A stretch of 43,539 bases of DNA from Gammaproteobacteria bacterium (GTDB taxonomy: Bacteria > Pseudomonadota > Gammaproteobacteria > Pseudomonadales > Pseudohongiellaceae), in the NCBI GenBank assembly GCA_009922595.1, contig RFVC01000016.1, forward strand, positions 1 through 43,539, in the 5' to 3' direction. Of this stretch, positions 1-8,589 are shown one piece after another. Both the position numbers and the translations under genes were made by a program. Each line of letters starts with the position of its first letter. Within the stretch, counting starts at the first letter, position 1. Under the pieces are notes generated by a model. It was not told where the DNA came from and did not search any database. It saw only the letters and a list, made by a program, of their open reading frames with translations.

Positions 1-1
1 T

Positions 2-898
2 GAGGCAGCGCTCGGTCGTAAAATCGGCAACCGTGCTGCACTGGCAGGCGGCATTGTTGCCACCCTGCCTGACCTGGACTCTTTCATTCCCTATGATGAT
101 GCAGTAGCCACGTTCACCTATCACCGCTCCGCGACTCATTCCTTGTTTGTCCTGGCAGCAGCATCCCCGCTAATCACTTGGCTGGCTTTAAAACTGCAGC
201 CTAAATTTCGTGAATTCAGAAAAGAAACATTTCAGTTAGTTTTCCTCGCCCTTTTTACACATCCCCTGCTAGATGCATTTACCGTTTACGGTACCCAATT
301 ATTCTGGCCAATCACCAACTACCCGGTAAGCGGCTCCACCATCTTTATTGTCGATCCGCTATACACCATATGGCTGCTGATTGGCTGTATCTCCGCCATG
401 TTAATCAGCCGGGATAAGATTACAGGGCACCGCCTGAACTATGCCGGGCTAGCACTAAGCTCTATTTACCTGTCCTGGACAGTGGCAGCTAAATTGATCG
501 TGGACAATCGTGCAGAACAGCTCCTGAATGATGAGAACATTGCCTTTGATCAGCTTATGTCGACGCCCGCCCCCTTCACCAGCTTTACTTGGCGCCTTAT
601 CGGCAAGAACCGCGAGGGCTATTTTGACGCTTTTATAGATGTGTTCGGCGAGGATCAGCCAGTAATTATCAACCAGCGCCCCAGCGAAGAGCATTTATTG
701 GTCGGCCTGCGAGATCACTGGCCAGTCACCCGACTACTCGACTTTACCCATGGCTATTACAGCGTATCTAGGCGCGGCGATGACATTCTCATTACTGACC
801 TACGAATGGGCCTTGAAAGTAACTACGTTTTTGTATTTAAGGTTGCCAAATATGAGCAAGGCTTCATACAACCTGTCACAAGTGTTTTGGCGCCGTAA
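2..898 (+). CDS. YdjM-like (DUF457) membrane-bound metal-dependent hydrolase, 5' end missing
   Basis: The frame is open from the first bases of the window to the stop at 896-898, so the true start lies upstream; a TTG at 143 is internal. Residues read before that TTG include a Gly-Arg-Lys-Ile-Gly-Asn stretch, then TLPDLDSF and HRSATHS. These are the Asp- and His-rich motifs of the YdjM/DUF457 family (PF04307), inner-membrane proteins thought to be metal-dependent hydrolases. Hydrophobic helices follow (LLIGCISAMLI and an isoleucine/leucine-rich segment), then a soluble C-terminal region of about 120 residues. The physiological substrate is unknown. The gene is not obviously linked to the next gene, from which it is separated by about 230 bases of non-coding DNA. 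Confidence 0.8.
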   Translation, partial: EAALGRKIGNRAALAGGIVATLPDLDSFIPYDDAVATFTYHRSATHSLFVLAAASPLITWLALKLQPKFREFRKETFQLVFLALFTHPLLDAFTVYGTQLFWPITNYPVSGSTIFIVDPLYTIWLLIGCISAMLISRDKITGHRLNYAGLALSSIYLSWTVAAKLIVDNRAEQLLNDENIAFDQLMSTPAPFTSFTWRLIGKNREGYFDAFIDVFGEDQPVIINQRPSEEHLLVGLRDHWPVTRLLDFTHGYYSVSRRGDDILITDLRMGLESNYVFVFKVAKYEQGFIQPVTSVLAP

Positions 899-1129
899 CC
901 ACCCAGCTCCCATAGAGACATATCTGAGCATTGTGAAATGATTATGACTTTTTACTAGGGGTAATTTATTTTCTGCCTCCAGACTGGTCAATCCCTTACG
1001 CTCTCTATTTGAATCACCAACCCCAAGGCATAAGCATTTGACACGTATACACTTAAACTTGATGCAGCCATATCAAATACAGGCAAATCTTTAACAAAAC
1101 AAGAACATGGATTCCCATCTAAAATCTAG
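899..1129. other. Non-coding spacer with no recognisable element
   Basis: This AT-rich stretch lies between the YdjM-like gene and the DUF2332 frame. I see no convincing ORF, terminator hairpin or RNA gene. A TTGACA hexamer occurs at 1038-1043, but no acceptable -10 element sits 16-18 bases downstream, so I do not call a promoter. Confidence 0.4.
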
Positions 1130-1234
1130 CTCACTAATGAGGATATTTTTATTTTATTACTGAACAAGCAAAAACAGCTCAAGGAAATCTTTCTGACACA
1201 AGCCCGTTACTGCGATGAACTTGGCTCCTCGTTT

Positions 1235-2224
1235 ATGTCCCGGTTATGCCGCCTATTTTCAGAGCATTTATTTGAGGACGATGCCGTCTCAACCTACCTT
1301 TTAAAAATAGAGAGGCCGGACTCTTTCTGGAGCCATGCACTCGCCTTACGTGTTGCCGGCGCGTTGCACGCGCTCGTACTATCAGATAAGTGCAAAGTTT
1401 TGAAGTCAGTTTATCCTCCCTATCATTCAGGTGTTACAGACGATGCTATTTGGAAAGCAGTCAGTCACGCCATGCAGACCCATGCCGATTTCTTTATTCC
1501 TTATTTGAATAGCGCCCCGCAAACCAACGAAGTGCGACGCTCCTCGGTCCTGCTACCCGGTTTTCTTACAATCGCTGAGAAGACCGGTCTTCCCCTGACT
1601 TTGTCTGAACTGGGCGCCAGCGCGGGCATCAACCTGTGCTGGGACTGTTTCGGCTATAAGCTTGACAGCACCGAGTGGGGAAATGCAGATAGCGGGGTCT
1701 TCATGGCCCCCGAGTGGAAGGGTGCACCGCCTCCACAGGCGAGAGAAATCCTGATTTTAGATCGGGGTGCATGCGACCTTGCCCCGGTGGATTATCAAAA
1801 CGCAGAGGAAAAACTTCATCTGCTTTCCTACATCTGGGCCGACCAGGAAGACCGTTTCGAGCGTACTGAGAATGCCTTATCTATCCTGACAGAAAATAAA
1901 TACACGGTAGACAAGGCTGATATTTCACACTGGTTGCCAGACCGACTGGCGATGAAATGGCAAGGCTCTGCTCACGTCATTTATCACACTATTGCCTGGC
2001 AATACCAGGGTGAAACCGCCTGCAGGGCCAACCAAGCCCTGATAGAAGAAGCCGGCAGCAAAGCCAGCACGGAGGCGCCACTGGCATGGCTCAGGTTTGA
2101 ACCGGATGGACAGGATCCAGGAGCTGCGATCACGCTCACCCTCTGGCCTGACGGCACTGAACATGCCCTCGGTCGGGCGGATTACCATGGCCGCTGGATT
2201 CACTGGATTGGACTGGATTCCTGA
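1235..2224 (+). CDS. DUF2332 family protein (function unknown)
   Basis: The 329-residue protein carries the DUF2332 (PF10094) signature: a W-x-A-V motif region near residue 70, then LSELGASAGINLCWDCF near residue 125 and an acidic centre (DRGACDLAPVD). The LGASAGLNL stretch resembles a glycine-rich nucleotide- or SAM-binding loop, but the family's activity is unknown to me. The only ATG is at 1235. The frame nevertheless stays open upstream to 1130, and the extra residues (ARYCDELGSSF just before the ATG) look like the usual family N-terminus. The natural start is therefore probably a non-ATG codon upstream, for example CTG at 1160, or the ATG at 1137 lost its frame. The MAPEG gene follows 10 bases after the stop, suggesting a two-gene operon. 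Confidence 0.72.
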   Translation: MSRLCRLFSEHLFEDDAVSTYLLKIERPDSFWSHALALRVAGALHALVLSDKCKVLKSVYPPYHSGVTDDAIWKAVSHAMQTHADFFIPYLNSAPQTNEVRRSSVLLPGFLTIAEKTGLPLTLSELGASAGINLCWDCFGYKLDSTEWGNADSGVFMAPEWKGAPPPQAREILILDRGACDLAPVDYQNAEEKLHLLSYIWADQEDRFERTENALSILTENKYTVDKADISHWLPDRLAMKWQGSAHVIYHTIAWQYQGETACRANQALIEEAGSKASTEAPLAWLRFEPDGQDPGAAITLTLWPDGTEHALGRADYHGRWIHWIGLDS

Positions 2225-2234
2225 AGGAGTAACC

Positions 2235-2639
2235 ATGCTTTACCCTATGTTCGCAATGGTTGTACTTACACTAGGCATTGGCATCATTACCATCACTACG
2301 CGCTTCAGAAGCGTCAAAAATAAAGAGATCAGCCCACGATATTACCTGACCATGACAACCCAGAAAGGTGAAGTCGTGCCGGACTTCGTTCACAGGACCA
2401 CTAGGGCGCTAAACAACCAGTTTGAACTCCCGATGCTTTTTTACGTGGCCGGCACACTGGCAATCGTCATGCAGGTTGAGTCAACGGTTGCTATTGCGAC
2501 AGCCTGGTTCTTCGTGGCAAGCAGAGTTTTACATGCAATTATCTACCTGACCTACAACAACCTCACGCATAGGTTGCTAATATTCTGGGTAGGCATCATA
2601 GCGGTAGTAGAACTCTGGATATTGTTACTGGCTGCTTAA
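2235..2639 (+). CDS. MAPEG family membrane protein
   Basis: A 134-residue integral membrane protein with four predicted helices and the MAPEG (PF01124) layout: a first helix, a polar loop ending in a V-x-R-x-x-R-A-x-x-N-x-x-E motif (seen here as VHRTTRALNNQFE), then three further helices. Family members include microsomal glutathione transferases and eicosanoid enzymes; bacterial members of this small type are mostly uncharacterised. The frame extends upstream to 2097 inside DUF2332, but the start at 2235 is chosen because AAGGAG at 2224-2229 is a good ribosome binding site overlapping the previous stop. This implies co-translation with the DUF2332 gene. Confidence 0.82.
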   Translation: MLYPMFAMVVLTLGIGIITITTRFRSVKNKEISPRYYLTMTTQKGEVVPDFVHRTTRALNNQFELPMLFYVAGTLAIVMQVESTVAIATAWFFVASRVLHAIIYLTYNNLTHRLLIFWVGIIAVVELWILLLAA

Positions 2640-2667
2640 GACTGGGGAAAGGTTACAAGCGGAATTT

Positions 2668-3372
2668 TTAATTTTCTGTTTTCTCAATCTGAAAAACAGT
2701 GATCTCCTCTTTATCAATACGCCACTTGATGTTGATATCAAAGAGTTCCATTCCGTAAGTTTTTTCATCCTTCGGCTTTTTGCGCCAAGCGGGCCTCGGA
2801 TCCTGCTTCAGCACCCCTGTGATTAACTCGCGAAGCTCAGGATACTCAGCAAGGACACTGGTCAGGAACTGCTCTGCGTCCGGGGTAAAGATTACGCTGT
2901 AGTTTTCGCCCGGCACTGCTTCGGCATACCCGGCCGCGGCATCTTCAATACAATCTGCATAGGGCAGGTACGGCTTGATGTCAATTATTGGCGTCTCGTC
3001 AAGCAGGTCTATTCCTCCAACCCGAAGGATCAATTCACCTCCCTGCTGGAACCATCCCCTGTTGGTGACTACAGACAAGCCAATCCCGTTCGGCCTGAAC
3101 GTGGAGCGACTGGCAAAAACACCCACTTTTTTCCTACCACCCAGTCGTGGTGGCTGCACTGTCGGCGCCCATCCTTTTTCAGCTGTTTCATGAAATTGGA
3201 ACAGGATCCAGAGGTGAGAGAACTGCTCTATTTCACGCAGGCAATTAGGGTTGGCACACGACTCAGCAAAAATGATCTCGCCCACGGCTTCGCCAACAAG
3301 ACCCGGCTGCCTTGGGATAGCAAATTTTTGCTTGTAAGGAGAGCGTACATAACCAACTGGTGATATTTGCAT
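2668..3372 (-). CDS. trmO: tRNA (adenine(37)-N6)-methyltransferase TrmO (TsaA/YaeB family)
   Basis: TrmO uses S-adenosylmethionine to methylate N6-threonylcarbamoyladenosine at position 37 of threonine tRNA, giving m6t6A. The protein follows E. coli YaeB closely by eye: IGV/VGYVRSPY at the N-terminus, FAIPRQPGLV, FSHLWILFQFHE, PPRLGG, GVFASRSTFRPNGIG, LLDETPIIDIKPYLPYAD, and the C-terminal QDPRPAWRKK. Length (234 residues) equals the family norm. The frame can be extended to a TTG at 3408, but the ATG at 3372 aligns with the normal N-terminus, so I chose it. Neither start has a clear ribosome site. It stands alone, oriented away from its neighbours. Confidence 0.92.
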   Translation of the reverse strand: MQISPVGYVRSPYKQKFAIPRQPGLVGEAVGEIIFAESCANPNCLREIEQFSHLWILFQFHETAEKGWAPTVQPPRLGGRKKVGVFASRSTFRPNGIGLSVVTNRGWFQQGGELILRVGGIDLLDETPIIDIKPYLPYADCIEDAAAGYAEAVPGENYSVIFTPDAEQFLTSVLAEYPELRELITGVLKQDPRPAWRKKPKDEKTYGMELFDINIKWRIDKEEITVFQIEKTEN

Positions 3373-3528
3373 AAGTGATATTGGTGCATCTGCGACTGAC
3401 CCCGACAAGCCATAGTGCAGCGCCAGGATGCCATGGAATTCCTGGCCAAGCCCTTTTCACCAAGGGACCATGTGGTCAGACTGAATCAAAAGACTACGGT
3501 CACTAAAAAAGATAACGATTTCGTTTGA

Positions 3529-4092
3529 TTACCTGCCTGGCAAAGGCCAGATCATGTTGCCGTCTTCATCAAGATAGCCCAACGCTTCAAGCTTCCTGAC
3601 TGTTTGCAAGCCTGAACGCTGAGGAGAAGAGCCGTTCAGGTTGGCAGCAGGCGTGATTCCCAGCGCATCAAACGTGCCATCGGCAATATCAATCATGTCT
3701 GTAAATCGAAGATTGGATTTCAGAGGGCCGTCATTAATCTGAATGGCTCGGGGCCATAAATGGTTGATGCCACGCACGTGTCGCCAGGTCAGAAGATGCA
3801 GTGTGTCACCAACCTGGAATTCTTCTTTTTCAAACCCATAGGCAATCATGATGGCTATTGGATGACTGTTCATTACCCAGGTGCTGCCAATTTCAGACTC
3901 GGGTAATTCTCCCCCTGTGACTTCAAGATCAACCTGTATATGCGGGTTGGCCCAACGAATATCGGTGATGACACCTTCCACAGTGATAAAATCTGAACCA
4001 AATGCTCCGTATTCCGCCTGGGTGTTATGGTGTGCTGTAACTTGCGCGCTGACCAGCAAGATGAGGCTAATTATCAAACCCGCTTTTTTCAT
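3529..4092 (-). CDS. Secreted DUF6152 family protein, N-terminal module only
   Basis: A 187-residue exported protein. A signal peptide (MKKAG, hydrophobic core, VTA) is followed directly by HHNTQAEYG, so the predicted mature protein begins with two histidines. The following VEGVITDIRWANPHIQV carries the W-x-NPH motif that I associate with DUF6152. The function is unknown. A second module found in the upstream gene (GxFExDTLVI type) is absent here, so this is the single-module form. It starts 12 bases after the stop of the 4105-5124 gene, behind the ribosome site AAAGGA, and is surely co-transcribed with it. The C-terminus (KLEALGYLDEDGNMIWPLPGR) is unremarkable. Confidence 0.72.
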   Translation of the reverse strand: MKKAGLIISLILLVSAQVTAHHNTQAEYGAFGSDFITVEGVITDIRWANPHIQVDLEVTGGELPESEIGSTWVMNSHPIAIMIAYGFEKEEFQVGDTLHLLTWRHVRGINHLWPRAIQINDGPLKSNLRFTDMIDIADGTFDALGITPAANLNGSSPQRSGLQTVRKLEALGYLDEDGNMIWPLPGR

Positions 4093-4104
4093 TTTTATTT
4101 TCCT

Positions 4105-5124
4105 TTACTGAGTCCCGGTGTAACCGCCTTCCAGAAACAGACGTGCATTTCTTGTAGAACATGGTACCTCGATTAAGTCCCTGTCCGGCATCTTGGACAG
4201 GTAATAGTCAAAGGTGACCGGTTCGGACAGGTATACAGGATCTGTAAGCGTCATTTCTACCTCTAGCGCCAAGCCATCGTTGCCCAGCCTGAATTTCTCC
4301 ACTAGGTGCTTCTGATTGCTTGAATCAACCCCTGTGTGTGAACCCCATCTATTCTCAGCGAAGTTCCGGGTTTCAATGACTAGCGTATCACCCTCGAATC
4401 TTCCCTTAGAGTAACCCCAGGGTGAAGCCTCACCGGGTTCGCCGCTGCCATTAAGATGAATAATCCTGGCGCTATGCCTGAGTTCATACTCAAACATTAA
4501 AGTGTTGTTATCAGGCCGGCTAATTTTGATCGGGTAAGGCAGCAGCGTCGCCTTGGGCGGCCCCTGCTCCATGCACTCGAGCATCGGGTTCTGGTTTTCA
4601 TTGAAGTTATCCACCAGCGCCTGACCCACAGCAGTGTAGGGCCAGTCTGCAGGAGGAAAGTAGTGAGGTCTTGCCCCGCGTAAATCCCGAACCCAGAGAC
4701 CTGTGAAATCGGTCGAAGGCAAAATTAGCTCTTCCCGCTTTTCAGTGGTAAAACGGACGCCATCTCCCCTTTCTGCCCAGGTCAAGCCAGAATAGTAACG
4801 TTGCGGATTTCTGTCGGCGGGGCCTTCCCACGTGATCCTGTCCCCTTCTGAGAACGTACCTTTATCCCAACCTCTTGCCAGCATGCCAGGCGGGTGTAGT
4901 AGTTCAATACTGTATTCAACGATGTCCCCTGCTGGGTTCGGGGCCATGACTTTCAGAAAAACATGTGGGTTGGTCCAGCTGTATTCGCTCACGATCCCAG
5001 TATGCTGCTGAATTTTATTGCGGTCGATATTGGCATGAGAATGATGCGCTATGGCAGCTGCATGCCATAACAGGAAGATCGGACCGAGAACGCCCATTAA
5101 AATCACTTTCTGGCTTCTGCTCAT
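4105..5124 (-). CDS. Secreted two-module DUF6152 family protein
   Basis: A 339-residue exported protein. The signal peptide ends in AIA, followed by HHSHANIDR, then GIVSEYSWTNPHVFLKV, which is the same first module as the neighbouring 187-residue protein. Residues from about 200 onward form a second module: a conserved Cys (LECMEQGPP), a PYPIKI segment, the RIIHLNG strand, and SKGRFEGDTLVIETRNF. This module recurs in the proteins at 28198-28992 and 31042-32037. It ends with a LTDPVYLSEPVTFDYY segment and another Cys. A strong GGGAG ribosome site precedes the ATG. The gene is first in a two-gene operon. The role is unknown; the repeated histidines suggest metal binding, which is inference. Confidence 0.72.
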   Translation of the reverse strand: MSRSQKVILMGVLGPIFLLWHAAAIAHHSHANIDRNKIQQHTGIVSEYSWTNPHVFLKVMAPNPAGDIVEYSIELLHPPGMLARGWDKGTFSEGDRITWEGPADRNPQRYYSGLTWAERGDGVRFTTEKREELILPSTDFTGLWVRDLRGARPHYFPPADWPYTAVGQALVDNFNENQNPMLECMEQGPPKATLLPYPIKISRPDNNTLMFEYELRHSARIIHLNGSGEPGEASPWGYSKGRFEGDTLVIETRNFAENRWGSHTGVDSSNQKHLVEKFRLGNDGLALEVEMTLTDPVYLSEPVTFDYYLSKMPDRDLIEVPCSTRNARLFLEGGYTGTQ

Positions 5125-5273
5125 AGCTCCCCCTATGCCGGTATACCGGAGGTCAGTTCGATCCCAACATATAGAATGATGCTAACACAGGGATTTTGAA
5201 CGAGTAAACCAATGGATTTACGGGCTAGTGTCGAGTATGCTTCGCGCCTTTTGAGCACGCAGAATAGGTACTT

Positions 5274-6029
5274 ATGACAGCTCAAGTCTGTTTTACAATG
5301 GATAATCTTGGCGATGCCGCCGACCTGGGTAGGGGAGTTATCAGCCAACCAAGACCGCCTGGAGAGCGTCCCGCCCTGGAGCAGGGTTTCCCGGCACTGC
5401 TAGATCTGTACCGTCGTTTCAATATTACTATCACACATTTTCTCGAAGGATGGGCAGCCGAAACCTATCCCGAATATATTGCCATGGACCTCAAGGATGG
5501 GCACCGCCTAGGTATGCATGGCTGGCAGCATGAACTCTGGTCCTCTCTCGAATACAACAAGGCACAGGATATTGCCTCCATGGCCACCGAGGCGATACGG
5601 AAAAACGGCGTTGAGCCAAAAGCCTTCAGGGCGCCGGGGGGTAAAAGAACCCGTTTTACCAGTGAGATCATTACCGACCTGGGTTACACCATTGATTCCA
5701 GCCTCTGTCCCTCAGGACAGGATGGCGGTGAAATATGCCAGCTCACCCGAACACTCTGGTCTGCCCCATGGGAATGGGTCGGCGTGGATGCCAGTCACTG
5801 GCTATGGCAGAAAAAAGAAAATGACGGCGTGGAGCATGCCTGGCGCCAGGCCCTGGATGCAGCTGCAGAGCAGAGCAAGTATTTTCTTTTCATCTGGCAC
5901 CCCCATGTTATGGGCATCGATAAAGGCCGGCTGCAAATCGGGGAAAAAATCCTGGACTATGTCTGCAATAGCGATCAATTCGAACTGGTCACGCTAGAAA
6001 ACCTGGTAGGCCAGCACAGGAAAGACTGA
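5274..6029 (+). CDS. Polysaccharide deacetylase family protein (NodB homology)
   Basis: A 251-residue protein with a polysaccharide deacetylase (PF01522) fold. The usual TFDDG motif appears as TMDNLGD at residues 8-14, the zinc-binding His pair as MHGWQHELW, the RAPGG motif near residue 121, and a C-terminal IWHPHVMG. There is no signal peptide, so it is probably cytoplasmic, resembling allantoinase/PuuE-like or peptidoglycan-deacetylase-like cytosolic members. The second Asp of the first motif is replaced by Asn (D-N rather than D-D), which may change metal coordination or substrate. The start is the ATG at 5274. It diverges from the DUF6152 pair and is followed 16 bases later by the next plus-strand gene. 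Confidence 0.82.
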   Translation: MTAQVCFTMDNLGDAADLGRGVISQPRPPGERPALEQGFPALLDLYRRFNITITHFLEGWAAETYPEYIAMDLKDGHRLGMHGWQHELWSSLEYNKAQDIASMATEAIRKNGVEPKAFRAPGGKRTRFTSEIITDLGYTIDSSLCPSGQDGGEICQLTRTLWSAPWEWVGVDASHWLWQKKENDGVEHAWRQALDAAAEQSKYFLFIWHPHVMGIDKGRLQIGEKILDYVCNSDQFELVTLENLVGQHRKD

Positions 6030-6045
6030 ACTGTACTTTGTATAA

Positions 6046-6726
6046 TTGGCCAAATTAAGCGCTAATTCTTGCGGGCAATCCTGTTTGGTCAGAAAAATTC
6101 TGAAAATCTGCTTTTTCTCCTCACTCTTGGTCATACTGACAGTAATCGCCCTGCTCGCCGTTTCACCCTTCTACATATACAGCGTCTTCAACCAGGAAAC
6201 TCCTGTGGCCAGGCTTCATTTCAGCCAGCAGGGTGAAATGGAGTACCTTGCTACTGTCACTACTGGTAATTTCTGCAAAGGGCAAACCTATTCCCTTTCG
6301 GGCGACCAGTTCCAGCTGGATGCCGGTTTTACGAAGTGGATAGGTGCCGCTGTAATCCTCGGATTCGAACCCCGCTATCGTCTTGACCGCCTTTCAGGCC
6401 GGTACAGTGATATACAGCAACAGAATTCACGGCAAACTATTTCTCACGACCTTGCACCTGACCTGCTTTTCGATTTTTTTGATGAGATTGAAAACAGCGG
6501 GGATGAGCCCTGGCTGGTGGACACAACATTCGGTTCCTCGGTTTACCGGGATATTGACCCCCTGCTGTCCTATACCGTTTACGCTACTGAAGACAGCCTC
6601 ATTATCAGGACTGAACCCATTGTCAGCTACTCTGAAAGCGGCAATCTGGTGATTGATGTCTCGCAGGGTTGTGCAGAAAGTCGTTCCAGTTTCAAGGACC
6701 TCCTTTTACGAGTTAACCCTGGTTAG
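6046..6726 (+). CDS. Single-pass membrane protein of unknown function (gammaproteobacterial 'multidrug transporter'-labelled family)
   Basis: About 226 residues: one N-terminal membrane helix (residues ~17-45), then an extracytoplasmic domain. Motifs such as PVARLHFSQQG, YSLSGDQFQLDAGFTKW, LGFEPRYRLDRLSGRY and a late Cys (VSQGCAESR) match a small family in Pseudomonas relatives. From memory, that family is often mislabelled 'cation/multidrug efflux pump'; nothing here indicates transport. The start is uncertain: the frame opens at a TTG (6046) without a good ribosome site, and no ATG lies before the membrane helix. It sits between the deacetylase gene and holA, 23 bases before holA. Confidence 0.6.
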   Translation: MAKLSANSCGQSCLVRKILKICFFSSLLVILTVIALLAVSPFYIYSVFNQETPVARLHFSQQGEMEYLATVTTGNFCKGQTYSLSGDQFQLDAGFTKWIGAAVILGFEPRYRLDRLSGRYSDIQQQNSRQTISHDLAPDLLFDFFDEIENSGDEPWLVDTTFGSSVYRDIDPLLSYTVYATEDSLIIRTEPIVSYSESGNLVIDVSQGCAESRSSFKDLLLRVNPG

Positions 6727-6749
6727 TTCTATCTGGTATTCTTTGACCA

Positions 6750-7772
6750 ATGCTCATAAAACCTGAACAACTCCCTTCCAAGCTGCAAGCCAATTTACCG
6801 CCGGTTATCTGGATAAGCGGTGATGAAACACTGCTGGTCCAAGAGGCCTGTGACCTAGTCAGAAAAATCGCCCGTGATCAGAGTTTCACAGAGCGTGAGG
6901 TTTACGATGCTGGCAAACAGTTTGACTGGAATATCCTTCTGCAGGCTGCCAACAGTCTCTCTCTGTTTTCCGAAAGCAAAATTATCGACCTTCGCCTGCA
7001 TTCCCCGAAACTCGATAACGACGGCAAAAGTGCACTGCAGCAGTATGCTGCGGATCCCGGCGAAGATAATCTCTTGCTGATCACCAGCGGAAAGATAGAA
7101 AAAGCCACCCTCACCACTAAGTGGTTCAAGGCCATTGAATCGCAGGGTGTGGTGGTACAGGTCTGGCCAATCAACTCTCAGCAATTGCCCAACTGGGTTG
7201 GACAACGATTAAAGAAGACCGGATTGAATGCCGACCAGGATGCCGTGAATATTATCTGCGCTCGCGTGGAAGGCAACCTGCTGGCAGCCGCACAGGAAAT
7301 CGACAAGCTCGCCATACTGGCAGGCGACCGCGACCTGACACCGGAAATTGTCTCAAGGGTGGTGGCTGACAATGCCCGCTTTAATGTTTTTGCTCTTACG
7401 GATGCCAGCTTGGCCGGGCAATCTGCCAAAGCCCTGAGTATTCTCAATCACCTGCGCTTAGAGGGCGATGACCCTTTGAAGATCCTGTTTTTCCTTACCC
7501 GCGAAATCCGCACTTTACTGAGGATGCAGGACAGTATTCGCAGGGGGCAGAACATCAACGGCGTCATGCAGTCAGAGCGCGTCTGGCAGAATCGCACGGC
7601 AATCGTCGGGCATGCACTTCGCAGTCACAGCAAAGACAGTCTCGAAGCACTTCTGGTAAAAGCGCGCCGGGTGGACCAATCAATAAAAGGTATTCTTAAA
7701 TTGAAACCCTGGGATGAAATAACGGATATAGTACTTGGCCTTGCTTGTACGCCGGCTCTCGCCTCGGCCTGA
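6750..7772 (+). CDS. holA: DNA polymerase III subunit delta (HolA)
   Basis: The delta subunit opens the beta sliding clamp within the clamp loader. The 340-residue protein begins MLIKPEQLPSKLQ and shows the family's signature phrases: YLVSGDE-like PVIWISGDETLLVQEA, SLFSESKIIDLRL, LLITSGKIEKATLTTKWFKA, NWVGQRLKKTGL, EGNLLAAAQEIDKLAIL, and the C-terminal collar domain LKILFFLTREIRTLLRMQ. Its length equals that of E. coli HolA (343). In most Gammaproteobacteria leuS and lptE lie just upstream; neither is here. It converges on the SDR gene, with only 16 bases between stops and no obvious terminator hairpin. Confidence 0.93.
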   Translation: MLIKPEQLPSKLQANLPPVIWISGDETLLVQEACDLVRKIARDQSFTEREVYDAGKQFDWNILLQAANSLSLFSESKIIDLRLHSPKLDNDGKSALQQYAADPGEDNLLLITSGKIEKATLTTKWFKAIESQGVVVQVWPINSQQLPNWVGQRLKKTGLNADQDAVNIICARVEGNLLAAAQEIDKLAILAGDRDLTPEIVSRVVADNARFNVFALTDASLAGQSAKALSILNHLRLEGDDPLKILFFLTREIRTLLRMQDSIRRGQNINGVMQSERVWQNRTAIVGHALRSHSKDSLEALLVKARRVDQSIKGILKLKPWDEITDIVLGLACTPALASA

Positions 7773-7788
7773 GGGTGAGAACTACTGA

Positions 7789-8565
7789 TCAGGAGGGCAA
7801 TGCCGCCAGAATACCCCCGTCAGCAAGGAAGCTGCTGCCGGTAGAGTAAGTGGAATCGTCGGAGGCAAGGAACAGGGCTAGCCGGGCAATCTCATCCGCT
7901 TTTGCATAGCGTTTCATTGGCACGGTTGAAGCAATTGCGGCCTGAAACTGTTCCGGTGCATCAGGCACAACTTCTTCATGTATGGCGGCCATCATCGGCG
8001 TCTCCACGTATCCAGGATGAATAGCATTGACGCGCACACCATGTTCGGCAAGCTCAAGCGCCGCCCCTTTCATCATGCCTACGACGGCATGTTTGCTGGT
8101 GGTATAGCCTGTCGTACCTGCCAGTGCTGATAGTCCCTGGATTGAGGAGGTGAGAATAATACTGCCTGATTGCTGTGCTTTCATCGTAGGAATCACCGCA
8201 CGCATCCCCAACCACACTCCTTTCAGATTAATATCAAGCACCTGCTCAAAGACATCGACAGGGTAATCCTCAATGGGCGCATTGGTGCCTGGGATACCGG
8301 CATTGAGCACGGCAATATCAATTCCTTTAAATTTATCCAGGCAGTTTGTGACAGCACTTTCCAGGTCTTCCTGGCTGGAAACATCAGCTATGAAGGCAAC
8401 CACTTTTGCATTATCAATCTCCGATGCCAGTGCTGACAGACGCTCCTCATCCCTGTCTACAAGCATTACCGCAACGCCTTCAGCGACAAAAAGACGAGCT
8501 ATTGCCTCACCAATACCGCTGGCAGCCCCTGTTATCAGCGCTACCTTGTTATCAAGTTTTTTCAT
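7789..8565 (-). CDS. SDR family NAD(P)-dependent oxidoreductase
   Basis: A 258-residue classical short-chain dehydrogenase. The cofactor loop TGAASGIGE is at residues 13-21, an NAG motif (LNAGIPG) near 89, a catalytic serine in ILTSSIQG near 140, and YxxxK (YTTSKHA) near 154-158. HPGYVETPM follows, and the C-terminus ends in the common FLADGGILA. An acidic residue after the second strand (VDRDEER) points to NAD preference. The substrate cannot be deduced. It starts 24 bases after the end of lipA and is likely the last gene of the long minus-strand cluster, though it has no known link with lipoylation. Confidence 0.88.
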   Translation of the reverse strand: MKKLDNKVALITGAASGIGEAIARLFVAEGVAVMLVDRDEERLSALASEIDNAKVVAFIADVSSQEDLESAVTNCLDKFKGIDIAVLNAGIPGTNAPIEDYPVDVFEQVLDINLKGVWLGMRAVIPTMKAQQSGSIILTSSIQGLSALAGTTGYTTSKHAVVGMMKGAALELAEHGVRVNAIHPGYVETPMMAAIHEEVVPDAPEQFQAAIASTVPMKRYAKADEIARLALFLASDDSTYSTGSSFLADGGILAALPS

Positions 8566-8589
8566 GAGGGTTGCCGCAGAAAAAGCATA

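Noticed and set aside
1038-1066. TTGACA at 1038-1043 as a promoter for the DUF2332 gene
   Set aside because: No acceptable -10 hexamer at 16-18 bases; only GATGCA or TATCAA at wrong distances.
3228-3463. Two minus-strand ORFs overlapping the start of trmO
   Set aside because: They are other reading frames of the trmO 5' region without family similarity or ribosome sites.
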